Source of the DNA: Pseudomonas sp. IPO3778
Lineage (GTDB): Bacteria > Pseudomonadota > Gammaproteobacteria > Pseudomonadales > Pseudomonadaceae
Length of the DNA: 64,000 nucleotides
Assembly: GCF_013386825.1 (NCBI RefSeq)
Contig: NZ_JACARC010000005.1
Span: forward strand, 1 to 64,000
Direction: 5' to 3'
Position 1 is the first letter of the stretch; each line of letters starts with the position of its first letter. The translations under genes and the position numbers were made by a program. A model generated the notes under the pieces. The model made no database searches and was not told the DNA's origin. It worked only from the letters and a program-made list of their open reading frames with translations. Shown here one piece after another: positions 33,368-41,507 of this stretch.

Positions 33368-34144
33368 ATGACGAACCTCAACCACCTCGGCGCGCAGTTG
33401 CACCAAGCGCTCACCGACAGGAAACCGCTGGCACCGCTCACCGAGCAATTCCCGGCGTTGAGCGTGGCCGACGCCTACCAGATCCAACTGGCCATGCTGC
33501 AACCGCGCCTGGATGCCGGGCAAACCGTGATCGGCAAGAAAATCGGGGTCACCAGCCAAGTGGTGATGGACATGCTCGGCGTCGACCAGCCGGACTTCGG
33601 CCACCTGCTCAGCGGCATGCTGGTCAGCGATGGCGCCGCCCTGGCCTGTGCCGATTTCATCGCGCCCAAGGCCGAAGGCGAAATTGCCTTTGTGCTCAAG
33701 GCCGACCTGATGGGCCCCGGCGTGACGGCGGCCGATGTGATCCGTGCCACGGCGTATGTGATGCCGTGCTTCGAGATCGTCGACTCGCGGATCAAGGACT
33801 GGAAAATCAAGATCCAGGACACCGTGGCCGACAACGCGTCCGCCGCCGCGTTTGTGCTGGGTGACGGCGCGGTCGACCCGCTGGATATCGACCTGGCCTG
33901 CGTCGGCATGACCTTGGAAAAGAACGGCGAAATCGTCGCCACCGGCGCCGGTGCCGCCGCCCTCGGCCACCCGGTAAATGCCGTGGTGTGGCTGGCCAAC
34001 ACCCTGGGGCAACTGGGCATCGGCTTGAAAAAAGGTGAAGTGATTTTGTCCGGCTCCCTGGCCGCCATGGTCCCGGTGCAACCCGGTGATCAACTGCGCA
34101 TGAGCCTGGGCGGTATCGGCTCGGCTTCCGTTCGTTTTGTTTGA
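33368..34144 (+). CDS. dmpE: 2-oxopent-4-dienoate hydratase
   Basis: 258-residue hydratase of the FAH-like XylJ/MhpD family. It has IGKKIGVTSQVVMDMLGVDQPDFGHLL, the metal-binding EGEIAFVLK, and the late ALGHPVNAVVWLANTLG and SGSLAAMVPVQPGD. It adds water to 2-oxopent-4-dienoate to give 4-hydroxy-2-oxovalerate. It starts 8 bp after the dehydrogenase. It is paralogous to the following decarboxylase, and the two enzymes usually form a complex so the unstable dienol is passed directly. Confidence 0.9.
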   Translation: MTNLNHLGAQLHQALTDRKPLAPLTEQFPALSVADAYQIQLAMLQPRLDAGQTVIGKKIGVTSQVVMDMLGVDQPDFGHLLSGMLVSDGAALACADFIAPKAEGEIAFVLKADLMGPGVTAADVIRATAYVMPCFEIVDSRIKDWKIKIQDTVADNASAAAFVLGDGAVDPLDIDLACVGMTLEKNGEIVATGAGAAALGHPVNAVVWLANTLGQLGIGLKKGEVILSGSLAAMVPVQPGDQLRMSLGGIGSASVRFV

Positions 34145-34155
34145 AGGACACCCCC

Positions 34156-34956
34156 ATGAATCTGTCAGCAACCACCCTCGCCGAACTGGCCACCCACCTG
34201 GAAAACGCCGAGCTTAACCGCGAAGCCGTGGCTAAGATCACCGATGCCCATCCCGACATGGACTGGGAAGATGCCTATGCCATCCAGGACGCGATCCGCG
34301 CCAACAAAGAAGCGCGTGGCGTGCGCATCGTCGGCCTGAAAATGGGCCTCACCTCGTTTGCCAAGATGAAGCAGATGGGCGTGACCGAGCCGATCCACGG
34401 CTTTCTGACCGACTACGGCTCCTGCGCGGATGGCTCGGTGATCGACGTCGACACGCTGATTCATCCCAAGGTTGAAGCCGAAATCGCCTTCGTACTCAAG
34501 CACCCGCTGAAAGGCCCGGGCGTGCACGTGGGCGACGTATTGGCGGCCACCGACTTCATCCTGCCGGCGGTCGAAGTGATCGACTCACGCTACGAAAACT
34601 TCCGCTTCGACCTCAAGAGCGTGATCGCCGACAACACCTCGTCCGCGCGCTTCGTCACCGGCGGCCAGGCTCGCAGCCCGCTGGGCCTCGACCTGAAATG
34701 CCTCGGCGTGGTGATGGAGAAAAACGGCGAAGTGGTCGCCACTGCTGCCGGTGCCGCCGTACTCGGCCACCCGGCCCAAAGCGTGGCGATGCTCGCCAAT
34801 ATGCTCGCCGCCCAGGGCAAGGAATTGCCCGCCGGTACCTTCATCATGACCGGCGGCGTCACCGAAGCCATCGCGGTAGAGGCGGGTGACCAGATCACCG
34901 TGCGCTACCAGCACCTGGGCAGCGTTTCCATGCGCTTTGCCTCCAAATCTGCGTGA
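34156..34956 (+). CDS. dmpH: 4-oxalocrotonate decarboxylase
   Basis: 266-residue member of the same fold as the upstream hydratase but with the decarboxylase subgroup features VGLKMGLTSFAKMKQMGVTEPIHGFLTD, KVEAEIAFVLKHPL, and HPAQSVAMLANMLAAQGKEL. It converts the keto form of 4-oxalocrotonate to 2-oxopent-4-dienoate. AAGGA lies 8 bases before the ATG at 34156. Between the hydratase and the tautomerase in the operon. Confidence 0.9.
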   Translation: MNLSATTLAELATHLENAELNREAVAKITDAHPDMDWEDAYAIQDAIRANKEARGVRIVGLKMGLTSFAKMKQMGVTEPIHGFLTDYGSCADGSVIDVDTLIHPKVEAEIAFVLKHPLKGPGVHVGDVLAATDFILPAVEVIDSRYENFRFDLKSVIADNTSSARFVTGGQARSPLGLDLKCLGVVMEKNGEVVATAAGAAVLGHPAQSVAMLANMLAAQGKELPAGTFIMTGGVTEAIAVEAGDQITVRYQHLGSVSMRFASKSA

Positions 34957-34966
34957 GGAAACCACC

Positions 34967-35158
34967 ATGCCGATCATGCAAGTTTTTCTGATGGAAGGCC
35001 GCGACGACGAACAGAAGGCGCGGCTGATCGAGGCCTTGACCCACGCCGCGATTGAGTCGATCCAGGCCCCGCCGGAATCGGTGCGGGTGATCATCACCGA
35101 AGTGCCGAAAACCCAATTCGGCATCGCCGGTAAAACCGCCAAGGCTTTGGGGCGCTGA
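34967..35158 (+). CDS. dmpI: 4-oxalocrotonate tautomerase
   Basis: 63-residue tautomerase, the family's usual size. The catalytic proline is position 2 (Pro1 of the mature chain, [12 protein letters not shown]), with the conserved arginines at GRDDEQK and [13 protein letters not shown]. It isomerises 2-hydroxymuconate to 4-oxalocrotonate before decarboxylation and works as a hexamer. GAGGAAA precedes the ATG. The stop is directly followed by the next gene (1-bp gap). Confidence 0.93.
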   Translation: MPIMQVFLMEGRDDEQKARLIEALTHAAIESIQAPPESVRVIITEVPKTQFGIAGKTAKALGR

Positions 35159-35159
35159 G

Positions 35160-36098
35160 ATGAGTGAGCATAAAAAGAACGTCGCAATCATCGGCTCCGG
35201 CAATATCGGCACTGACCTGATGATCAAGATCCTGCGTCACGGTAAGCACCTGCAGATGGCGGTGATGGTCGGTATCGACGCCGCCTCCGACGGCCTGGAG
35301 CGCGCGCGGCGCCTCGGTGTGGCGACCACCCACGAGGGCGTTGAAGGCTTGGTGACGCTGCCGGAATTTGCCGACATCGACTTCGTGTTTGACGCCACTT
35401 CGGCCACCGCCCACGTGCAGAACGATGCCTTTTTGCGCCGGCACAAGCCCGGCATCCGCCTGATCGACCTGACCCCGGCCGCCATCGGCCCGTACTGCGT
35501 GCCGGTGGTGAACCTGGATGCCAACCTGTCGGCACTCAACGTCAACATGGTGACCTGCGGCGGCCAGGCGACCATTCCGATGGTGGCGGCGGTGTCCCGG
35601 GTGGCCAAGGTGCACTACGCGGAAATCATCGCTTCCATCAGCAGCAAATCCGCCGGCCCCGGCACCCGGGCGAACATCGACGAGTTCACCGAAACCACCG
35701 CCCAGGCTATCGAAGCGGTAGGCGGGGCGCGCAAGGGCAAGGCGATCATCGTGCTCAACCCGGCCGAGCCGCCGTTGATGATGCGCGACACCGTGTACGT
35801 ATTGTCGGAAGCGGCAGACCAGGGCGAGATCGAAGCCTCCATCGAGGACATGGCCAGCGCCGTGACCGCGTATGTGCCGGGGTATCGCCTCAAGCAAAAG
35901 GTCCAGTTCGAGGTGATCCCCGCCGAGGCGCCGCTGAACATTCCAGGCCTGGGGCGTTTCAGCGGCTTGAAGACCACGGTGTTCCTCGAAGTCGAGGGCG
36001 CCGCCCATTACCTGCCAGCCTACGCCGGCAATCTCGACATCATGACCTCCGCTGCGTTGGCCACCGCCGAACGCATGGCGCAGTCGATGGCATTGTGA
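35160..36098 (+). CDS. dmpF: acetaldehyde dehydrogenase (acylating)
   Basis: 312-residue CoA-acylating acetaldehyde dehydrogenase. The NAD-binding [12 protein letters not shown] is at the start, the catalytic cysteine is in [13 protein letters not shown] (residue ~131), and the C-terminal domain mediates contact with the aldolase. It converts acetaldehyde from the next enzyme to acetyl-CoA through a protein tunnel. Follows the tautomerase by 1 bp and precedes the aldolase by 10 bp, the conserved order in meta-cleavage operons. Confidence 0.94.
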   Translation: MSEHKKNVAIIGSGNIGTDLMIKILRHGKHLQMAVMVGIDAASDGLERARRLGVATTHEGVEGLVTLPEFADIDFVFDATSATAHVQNDAFLRRHKPGIRLIDLTPAAIGPYCVPVVNLDANLSALNVNMVTCGGQATIPMVAAVSRVAKVHYAEIIASISSKSAGPGTRANIDEFTETTAQAIEAVGGARKGKAIIVLNPAEPPLMMRDTVYVLSEAADQGEIEASIEDMASAVTAYVPGYRLKQKVQFEVIPAEAPLNIPGLGRFSGLKTTVFLEVEGAAHYLPAYAGNLDIMTSAALATAERMAQSMAL

Positions 36099-36108
36099 GG
36101 CACACGAC

Positions 36109-37128
36109 ATGACATTTGATCCCGGCAAGAAGCTCTACATCAGTGACGTCACCCTGCGTGACGGCTGCCATGCGGTGCGGCATCAGTATTCGATCGACAA
36201 CATGCAGACCATCGCCCGTGCGCTGGACAAGGCCCGTGTCGACTCCATCGAAGTGGCCCATGGTGACGGCCTGCAAGGTTCCAGTTTCAACTACGGCTTT
36301 GGTGCCCACACCGATCTGGAGTGGATTGAGGCCGTCAGCGATGTGATCAGCCACGCCAAGGTTGCCACCCTGTTGCTGCCGGGCATCGGCACCGTGCACG
36401 ACCTCAAGGCCGCGTACAACGCCGGGGCGCGGGTGGTGCGGGTGGCCACCCATTGCACCGAGGCCGACTGCGCCCGCCAGCACCTTGAATACGCGCGCAC
36501 CCTGGGCATGGACACGGTGGGCTTCCTGATGATGAGCCACCTCACCAGCCCACAGAACCTGGCGCTGGAAGCCAAGAAAATGGAGAACTACGGCGCCACC
36601 TGCATCTACGTGGTGGACTCCGGTGGCGCCATGAGCATGCAGGACATTCGCGAGCGCTTTCGTGCGGTTAAAGCCGTGCTCAAGCCCGAGACAGAAACCG
36701 GCATGCATGCGCACCACAACCTGTCCCTGGGGGTGGCCAATTCCATCGTGGCGGTGGAGGAGGGTTGCGACCGTATCGATGCGAGCCTTGCCGGCATGGG
36801 CGCCGGTGCGGGCAATGCGCCGCTGGAAGTGTTCATCGCCGCGGCCGACCGCATGGGCTGGAACCATGGCACCGACCTGTATGCGCTGATGGACGCTGCC
36901 GATGACATCGTGCGGCCGTTGCAGGACCGCCCGGTGCGAGTCGACCGCGAGACCCTGGCGCTGGGGTATGCCGGGGTGTATTCGAGCTTTTTGCGCCACG
37001 CCGAAGTCGCGGCGGCGCGGTATGGCTTGAAGGCCGTGGACATTCTGGTGGAGCTGGGCAAACGCCGGATGGTGGGCGGGCAGGAGGACATGATTGTGGA
37101 TGTGGCGCTGGACCTTTTGGAGCGCTGA
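36109..37128 (+). CDS. dmpG: 4-hydroxy-2-oxovalerate aldolase
   Basis: 339-residue DRE-TIM metallolyase-type aldolase. The signature [18 protein letters not shown] holds Arg and Asp of the active site, and the metal-binding [13 protein letters not shown] lies near residue 200. It splits 4-hydroxy-2-oxovalerate into pyruvate and acetaldehyde, the last pathway step, and channels acetaldehyde to the upstream dehydrogenase. Last enzyme of the compact block; a REPIN follows 7 bp after the stop. Confidence 0.94.
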   Translation: MTFDPGKKLYISDVTLRDGCHAVRHQYSIDNMQTIARALDKARVDSIEVAHGDGLQGSSFNYGFGAHTDLEWIEAVSDVISHAKVATLLLPGIGTVHDLKAAYNAGARVVRVATHCTEADCARQHLEYARTLGMDTVGFLMMSHLTSPQNLALEAKKMENYGATCIYVVDSGGAMSMQDIRERFRAVKAVLKPETETGMHAHHNLSLGVANSIVAVEEGCDRIDASLAGMGAGAGNAPLEVFIAAADRMGWNHGTDLYALMDAADDIVRPLQDRPVRVDRETLALGYAGVYSSFLRHAEVAAARYGLKAVDILVELGKRRMVGGQEDMIVDVALDLLER

Positions 37129-37134
37129 CCTCCC

Positions 37135-37223
37135 TGTGGGAGTCGGGCTTGCCCGCGATGGCATCACTGCGGTGTGCCTGAGATGCCGCGGTGCCTGCAT
37201 CGCAGGCAAGCCAGCTCCCACAT
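37135..37223. repeat. REPIN between aldolase and transporter genes
   Basis: Inverted REP pair: TGTGGGAGTCGGGCTTGCCC at left; GCAGGCAAGCCAGCTCCCAC at right, with ATGCCGCGGT in the centre. Splits the catabolic enzymes from the uptake genes and may act as a transcript stabiliser or attenuator. Confidence 0.85.
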
Positions 37224-37307
37224 CTTGAGCGGATTTCAAATCGAAACATCAGCGTTGCGATGCACTTGATTCACCCCACAGACAAATCCAATAAAAGGGG
37301 AACATCC

Positions 37308-38657
37308 ATGAACGGCAAGACCGCCAACCTAGGCGCAATGATCGACAACAACAGGATTTCCGGCTACCAGGTCATGGTGCTGGTCCTGTGCTTCCTGGTG
37401 GTGCTGGTGGACGGCTTCGACACCGCCGTCATCGGCTACATCGCCCCGGCCCTGCGCCAGGAATGGGGCCTGCAACCCAGCCAGTTGTCACCGGCGTTTG
37501 GCGCCGGGCTGCTGGGCTTGATGGTCGGCGCCTTTATCTTCGGGCCGGTGGCTGACGCCTATGGGCGCAAGAAGGTGCTGCTGGTGTCGGTGCTGATTTT
37601 CAGCCTCGGCACCCTGGCTTCGGCGTACTCCACTTCCATCGACATGCTCACCGCACTGCGCTTTCTCACCGGCATCGGCCTGGGCGGGGCGATGCCGACG
37701 TGCATCACCTTGAGCGCCGAATACTCGCCGGCGCGGCGGCGGATGATCATGGTCACCCTGAGCTACAGCGGGTTCACCACCGGCCTGGCGCTTGGCGGGG
37801 CAGTGGCCAGCCAGATCATCCCGGTGTTCGGCTGGCGCGGGGTGTTGATGATTGGCGGGGTGGTGCCGCTGCTGTTGCTGCCCTTGCTGGCCTGGCTGTT
37901 GCCGGAGTCGGTGCGCTTTATGGCGGCCCACCCACAACATGCCGAGACGCTGCGCAAGGTGATGGGGAAGATCACCGGCCGCACCGACCTGCACGACATC
38001 ACCTTCATCGAACCGCAAAGCCCGGTGGCCGTGCGCTCGCCTATCTCCCAACTGTTTATCGAAGGCCGCGCCCTGCGCACGGTGCTGTTGTGGGGCACGT
38101 TCTTCTGTTCGCTGTTTGTGTTCTACCTGCTGACCAGCTGGCTGCCGAGCATCCTCAAGGACGCCGGCTACGACATCGCCAGCGCCGCGCGCATTGGTGC
38201 GATGGTGCCGCTGGGCGGCACGGTGGGTGCGATTCTGATGGCGTTGCTGATGGACCGCGTGAGCCCGTATCGCGTGCTGGGCCTGGCGTATCTGGGTTCG
38301 GCACTGGTGATTGCACTGGTGGGCTTCGCGCTGGCCGATGCGTTCTGGCTGGGGCTGACGGTGTTCATGGTGGGCTTCGGCGTGGCGGGGGCACAGAACG
38401 GATTGAACCTGCTGTCCGCCAGCATCTACCCGACGGCCGCACGGGCCACGGGGGTGAGTTGGGCCATGGCCAACGGGCGGGTCGGCTCGATTATCGGTTC
38501 GGTGCTGGGGGCGTGGTTGATCGCGCAACTGGGGCAGCCGTCGGTGTTTTTTATCGTGCTGGCGATACCGGCGCTGGTGGGCTCGATGGCGATCTTTTCG
38601 CTGCAACGCATGACCGGGCGCCGGAAGGCGCCGGAGGTCACCGCACTCCCGACTTGA
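37308..38657 (+). CDS. MFS aromatic-acid:proton symporter (AAHS family)
   Basis: 449-residue twelve-helix importer of the PcaK/BenK type. The family motif DGFDTAVIGYIAP is in helix 1, GPVADAYGRKKVLL in loop 2-3, and a second Asp-Arg loop (MDRVSPYRVLG) lies in the C-terminal half. It probably brings the aromatic acid (2,3-dihydroxybenzoate by context) across the inner membrane. I chose the ATG at 37308 with AAGGGG upstream; the longer frame runs through the REPIN. Confidence 0.9.
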   Translation: MNGKTANLGAMIDNNRISGYQVMVLVLCFLVVLVDGFDTAVIGYIAPALRQEWGLQPSQLSPAFGAGLLGLMVGAFIFGPVADAYGRKKVLLVSVLIFSLGTLASAYSTSIDMLTALRFLTGIGLGGAMPTCITLSAEYSPARRRMIMVTLSYSGFTTGLALGGAVASQIIPVFGWRGVLMIGGVVPLLLLPLLAWLLPESVRFMAAHPQHAETLRKVMGKITGRTDLHDITFIEPQSPVAVRSPISQLFIEGRALRTVLLWGTFFCSLFVFYLLTSWLPSILKDAGYDIASAARIGAMVPLGGTVGAILMALLMDRVSPYRVLGLAYLGSALVIALVGFALADAFWLGLTVFMVGFGVAGAQNGLNLLSASIYPTAARATGVSWAMANGRVGSIIGSVLGAWLIAQLGQPSVFFIVLAIPALVGSMAIFSLQRMTGRRKAPEVTALPT

Positions 38658-38666
38658 CTGTTTTTC

Positions 38667-38767
38667 TGTAGGCGCGGGTTTGCCCGCGAAGAACGCCCGG
38701 GTAGCGCGTGCATTCAGGATGCCAGCGTTATCGTTGACGACCTTCGCGAGCAAGCTCGCTCCTACAT
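38667..38767. repeat. REP pair between MFS and porin genes
   Basis: TGTAGGCGCGGGTTTGCCCG at left faces CGAGCAAGCTCGCTCCTACA at right. A different subtype (GCTCGCGAA-type) from the 37135 element. Confidence 0.8.
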
Positions 38768-38775
38768 GACTCCCA

Positions 38776-38783
38776 AACAACAA
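38776..38783 (+). promoter_or_regulatory. candidate Hfq/Crc CA motif before the porin gene
   Basis: AACAACAA matches AAnAAnAA exactly and lies 21 bases before the porin ATG, overlapping the likely ribosome-binding zone. Fits catabolite repression of aromatic uptake by Hfq/Crc. Confidence 0.5.
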
Positions 38784-38804
38784 TAAAAGTAATGGGTACC
38801 CTCA

Positions 38805-40154
38805 ATGAAAAATTCCGTACTGAAATCGGCGCCTTCGTGCGCGCGCGTTTTGCCTCTGGTGTTCGCGGTGGCCGCTGTTTCCCACGCCAATGCCGAAGGG
38901 TTTATCGACGACGCTCACGCCAAAATCGAAGCCCGCAACGTCTACTTCAACCAGGACAACCGTAGCGGCCCGGCCCAGCCGTCGAAGCTGGAGGAGTGGG
39001 GCCAGGGCTTCATCCTCAACTTCACTTCGGGCTACACCCAGGGCCCGGTCGGCGTCGGTGTAGACGCCCTGGGCATGCTCGGCATCCGCCTGGATTCCGG
39101 GCGCGGCACCCATGGCAACCCCAACAGCGTCAGCCAGGGCGGGTTTGTGTTTCCCACCGACAGCGATGGCCGGGCGGTGAGTGATTTCGCCAGCCTGGGC
39201 CTGACCGGCAAGGTGCGTGTGGCCAAGACCGAACTGAAGGTCGGCACCCTGATGCCGAAACTGCCGGTGGTGGTCTACAACGACGGTCGCCTGCTGCCGG
39301 AAACCTTTCAGGGCTGGCAGGCCACGTCCAAGGATTTCGACAACTTCACCCTGCTCGGCGGGCGCTTGAGCGGGGTCAAAAGCCGCAACTCCTCGAACAA
39401 CGAAGACCTTGCCATCAGCGGTGCAGGCGGCCCGGCCGGCAAGCGCAGCAACCAGTTCTATTACGCCGGCGTCGACTACACCCCGCGCCCCGATCTGTTG
39501 TTGCAGTACTACTACGGCGACCTCGAAGACTTCTATCAGCAGCACTTTGTGGGCCTGGTGCATAACCTGACCTTGCCCGTGGGCAGTTTCAAAAGTGACC
39601 TGCGGTTTTTCGACAGCAGCTCCGACGGCCGCAACGGCAGCGCGGCGGGCCGGGCCGAGGGTTATCGCAGCACCGGCTACCACAACAACGGCGAAGTGGA
39701 TAACCGGGTGCTGGCGGGGTTGTTCACCTACAGCCTGGCCGGGCATGCGTTCAGCCTGGGCTACCAGCACCTCAATGGGTCCAGTGACTTCCCGTTCCTC
39801 AACCAGGGCGATGGCTCGGCGACTTACCTGATCACCGACCGCCAGACCGGCGCACGTTTCCAGCGCGCCGGCGAAAACACCTGGGTCGCGCAGCACGCGT
39901 TTAACTTTGCCTCCATCGGGGTGCCGGGGTTGAGTTCACAGGTGATCTACCAGCGCGGTGGCGACATCAAGTCGGACCAGGGCAGCCAGCATGAGTGGGA
40001 GCGCGACCTGGTGCTGACCTATGCGTTCCAGGGGCCGACGTTGTCCGGGTTTGGCGTGCAGTGGCGCAACGCGATGCTGCGCAGCACCGTCACCACACAG
40101 CGCGACCTGGACGAAAACCGGCTGTACGTGACCTACACCCACGCGTTGTTTTGA
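38805..40154 (+). CDS. OprD family outer-membrane porin
   Basis: 449-residue OprD/Occ-type substrate-specific channel. Signal peptide ends near ANA-EG (residue ~31), then a mature barrel beginning FIDDAHAKIEARNVYFNQDNR, with GVGVDALGMLGIRLDSG and RVAKTELKVGTLMPKLPVV typical of the family, and a C-terminal aromatic F (YTHALF). The basic ladder seen in OprD channels favours small carboxylates, so aromatic-acid uptake for the preceding pathway is likely. Confidence 0.92.
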   Translation: MKNSVLKSAPSCARVLPLVFAVAAVSHANAEGFIDDAHAKIEARNVYFNQDNRSGPAQPSKLEEWGQGFILNFTSGYTQGPVGVGVDALGMLGIRLDSGRGTHGNPNSVSQGGFVFPTDSDGRAVSDFASLGLTGKVRVAKTELKVGTLMPKLPVVVYNDGRLLPETFQGWQATSKDFDNFTLLGGRLSGVKSRNSSNNEDLAISGAGGPAGKRSNQFYYAGVDYTPRPDLLLQYYYGDLEDFYQQHFVGLVHNLTLPVGSFKSDLRFFDSSSDGRNGSAAGRAEGYRSTGYHNNGEVDNRVLAGLFTYSLAGHAFSLGYQHLNGSSDFPFLNQGDGSATYLITDRQTGARFQRAGENTWVAQHAFNFASIGVPGLSSQVIYQRGGDIKSDQGSQHEWERDLVLTYAFQGPTLSGFGVQWRNAMLRSTVTTQRDLDENRLYVTYTHALF

Positions 40155-40187
40155 GGGGGCTTTGACCAGCGATTTTCTGGCGTACTG

Positions 40188-40321
40188 ATCATTCCCACGC
40201 TCTGCGTGGGAATGCCGCCCCGGACGCTCTGCGTCCAGCTGACGTCGCCAGGTTCAGGTCTTGCGCAGTGGTGACGCGGAGCGTCACGGGATGCATTCCC
40301 ACGCAGAGCGTGGGAACGATC
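40188..40321. repeat. 130-bp intergenic repeat, copy 2
   Basis: Nearly the same sequence as 28763-28892: ACGCTCTGCGTGGGAATG opens it, and GTGACGCGGAGCGTCACGGG and GAGCGTGGGAACGAT close it. Directly abuts the WxxGxW remnant at 40326. Confidence 0.87.
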
Positions 40322-40325
40322 AGGT

Positions 40326-40376
40326 CGCTGGGGGAATGGGCAGTGGTTGTGGGTGCCGGGGCATTGGCGCTACTGA
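40326..40376 (+). pseudogene. 3' remnant of a WxxGxW-repeat lipoprotein gene
   Basis: The 16 codons plus stop read RWGNGQWLWVPGHWRY, identical at protein level to the end of the gene at 28991-29200, with only three synonymous base changes. There is no start codon, signal peptide or upstream part. It sits immediately after the second copy of the 130-bp repeat, as the intact gene does 100 bp after the first, so the unit was duplicated and then lost its 5' coding part. Confidence 0.85.
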
Positions 40377-40408
40377 TCCCCCACACGTTTAGCTGCGACA
40401 CCGAACCC

Positions 40409-40496
40409 TGTGGGAGCTGGCTTGCCTGCGATGGCATCACCACGGTCTTACTGACAGACCGAGGTGCCTGCATCGCGGGCAAGCCCGGCTCCCACA
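40409..40496. repeat. REPIN overlapping the 3' end of a LysR gene
   Basis: Inverted pair: TGTGGGAGCTGG/CTTGCCTGCGAT at left and CGGGCAAGCCCGGCTCCCAC at right, like 29235-29323. Its right part provides the final codons and stop of the LysR gene 40448-41389. Confidence 0.87.
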
Positions 40497-41389
40497 GGTG
40501 ATAGGGGCTCTGTCAGGACTTTCCGGAAGGTTTCCACCAACGGCCGCAGGTTGATCCGGTGCCACGCCGCCCACAGCGGCGTGGTGTAGGTCAGCCACGG
40601 CAACTCCCGCAGCACCACCCCCGGTGGTGCATTGCGGCTCAGGCCTTTTTGCACCATTGCCACGCCCAAGCCCGAGGCCACCAATCCCAATGCGGTAAAC
40701 GGCTCGCTGGCTTCCATCGGAATCTGGGGGGTAAAGCCCGCCCGAATGCACGCGGCCACAAAGTCATCCGCCGGGTTCGCCCCGGGTTTGCGTTGCACGC
40801 CAATCCATTGCTGCTCGGCCAGGTGCTCAGGCAGCAGTTCGCTGACGCTGGCCAGGGCATGATGCTCGGGCAGCGCCAGGAGCATGGGATCGTCCAGCAC
40901 TTGCAAGGCAATCAGGTCCGGGTCATCCGCGGCCGGGGGCTCACCCACCAGGGCGATGTCCAGGCTGCGTTGGCGCAAGCCTTCCAGTTGCTCAAGGGAG
41001 GGCAGGTTGTACAGGGCGATATGCACGTTCGGCCGCGCGTCCCGCAGTACCTTCAGGGCGTTGGGCAACACGCCGGCGTGCATGGCGTTTTCGATGTAGC
41101 CGATGCACAGCCCGCCTTCTTCACCTTTGCCCAACCTGCGACCCAGGGACTCCAGGCGGTTGGCGTGGGTCAGCAGCGCCTTGGTTTCGGCCAGGAACGT
41201 CTGGCCGTCGCGGGTCAGGCGGATGCGCTGCTGGCTGCGCTCGAACAGGGTCAGGCCCAGGCGTTCTTCCAGCTGGGCGATCTGCCGGCTCAGGGGCGAC
41301 TGGGAGATGTGCAACCGTTCGGCAGCACGCCCCACGTGTTCTTCTTCAGCGACTACAACGAAGTAGCGCAGTTGGCGGAAATCGATCAT
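40448..41389 (-). CDS. LysR family transcriptional regulator with REP-derived C-terminus
   Basis: 313-residue LysR regulator. The winged helix has MIDFRQLRYFVVVAEEEHVGRAAERLHISQSPLSRQIAQLE, followed by the effector domain (LCIGYIENAMHAGVLP onward). I chose the ATG at 41389. The last ~16 residues (PVGAGLARDAGTSVCQ) are encoded by the REPIN at 40409-40496, so the original stop was probably lost or displaced by repeat insertion. Divergent from an aldo/keto reductase gene, its likely target. Confidence 0.9.
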   Translation of the reverse strand: MIDFRQLRYFVVVAEEEHVGRAAERLHISQSPLSRQIAQLEERLGLTLFERSQQRIRLTRDGQTFLAETKALLTHANRLESLGRRLGKGEEGGLCIGYIENAMHAGVLPNALKVLRDARPNVHIALYNLPSLEQLEGLRQRSLDIALVGEPPAADDPDLIALQVLDDPMLLALPEHHALASVSELLPEHLAEQQWIGVQRKPGANPADDFVAACIRAGFTPQIPMEASEPFTALGLVASGLGVAMVQKGLSRNAPPGVVLRELPWLTYTTPLWAAWHRINLRPLVETFRKVLTEPLSPVGAGLARDAGTSVCQ

Positions 41390-41507
41390 GTCAGACCTGT
41401 AAGGACTCAAGTTGGTCGCAGTATGTCTTGGACGGTCCGATCTCTGCAATCTACGATCTGCTCAACGGTCAACACAGTGACCTTGAACAATCTTGAGGAT
41501 TTACCCC

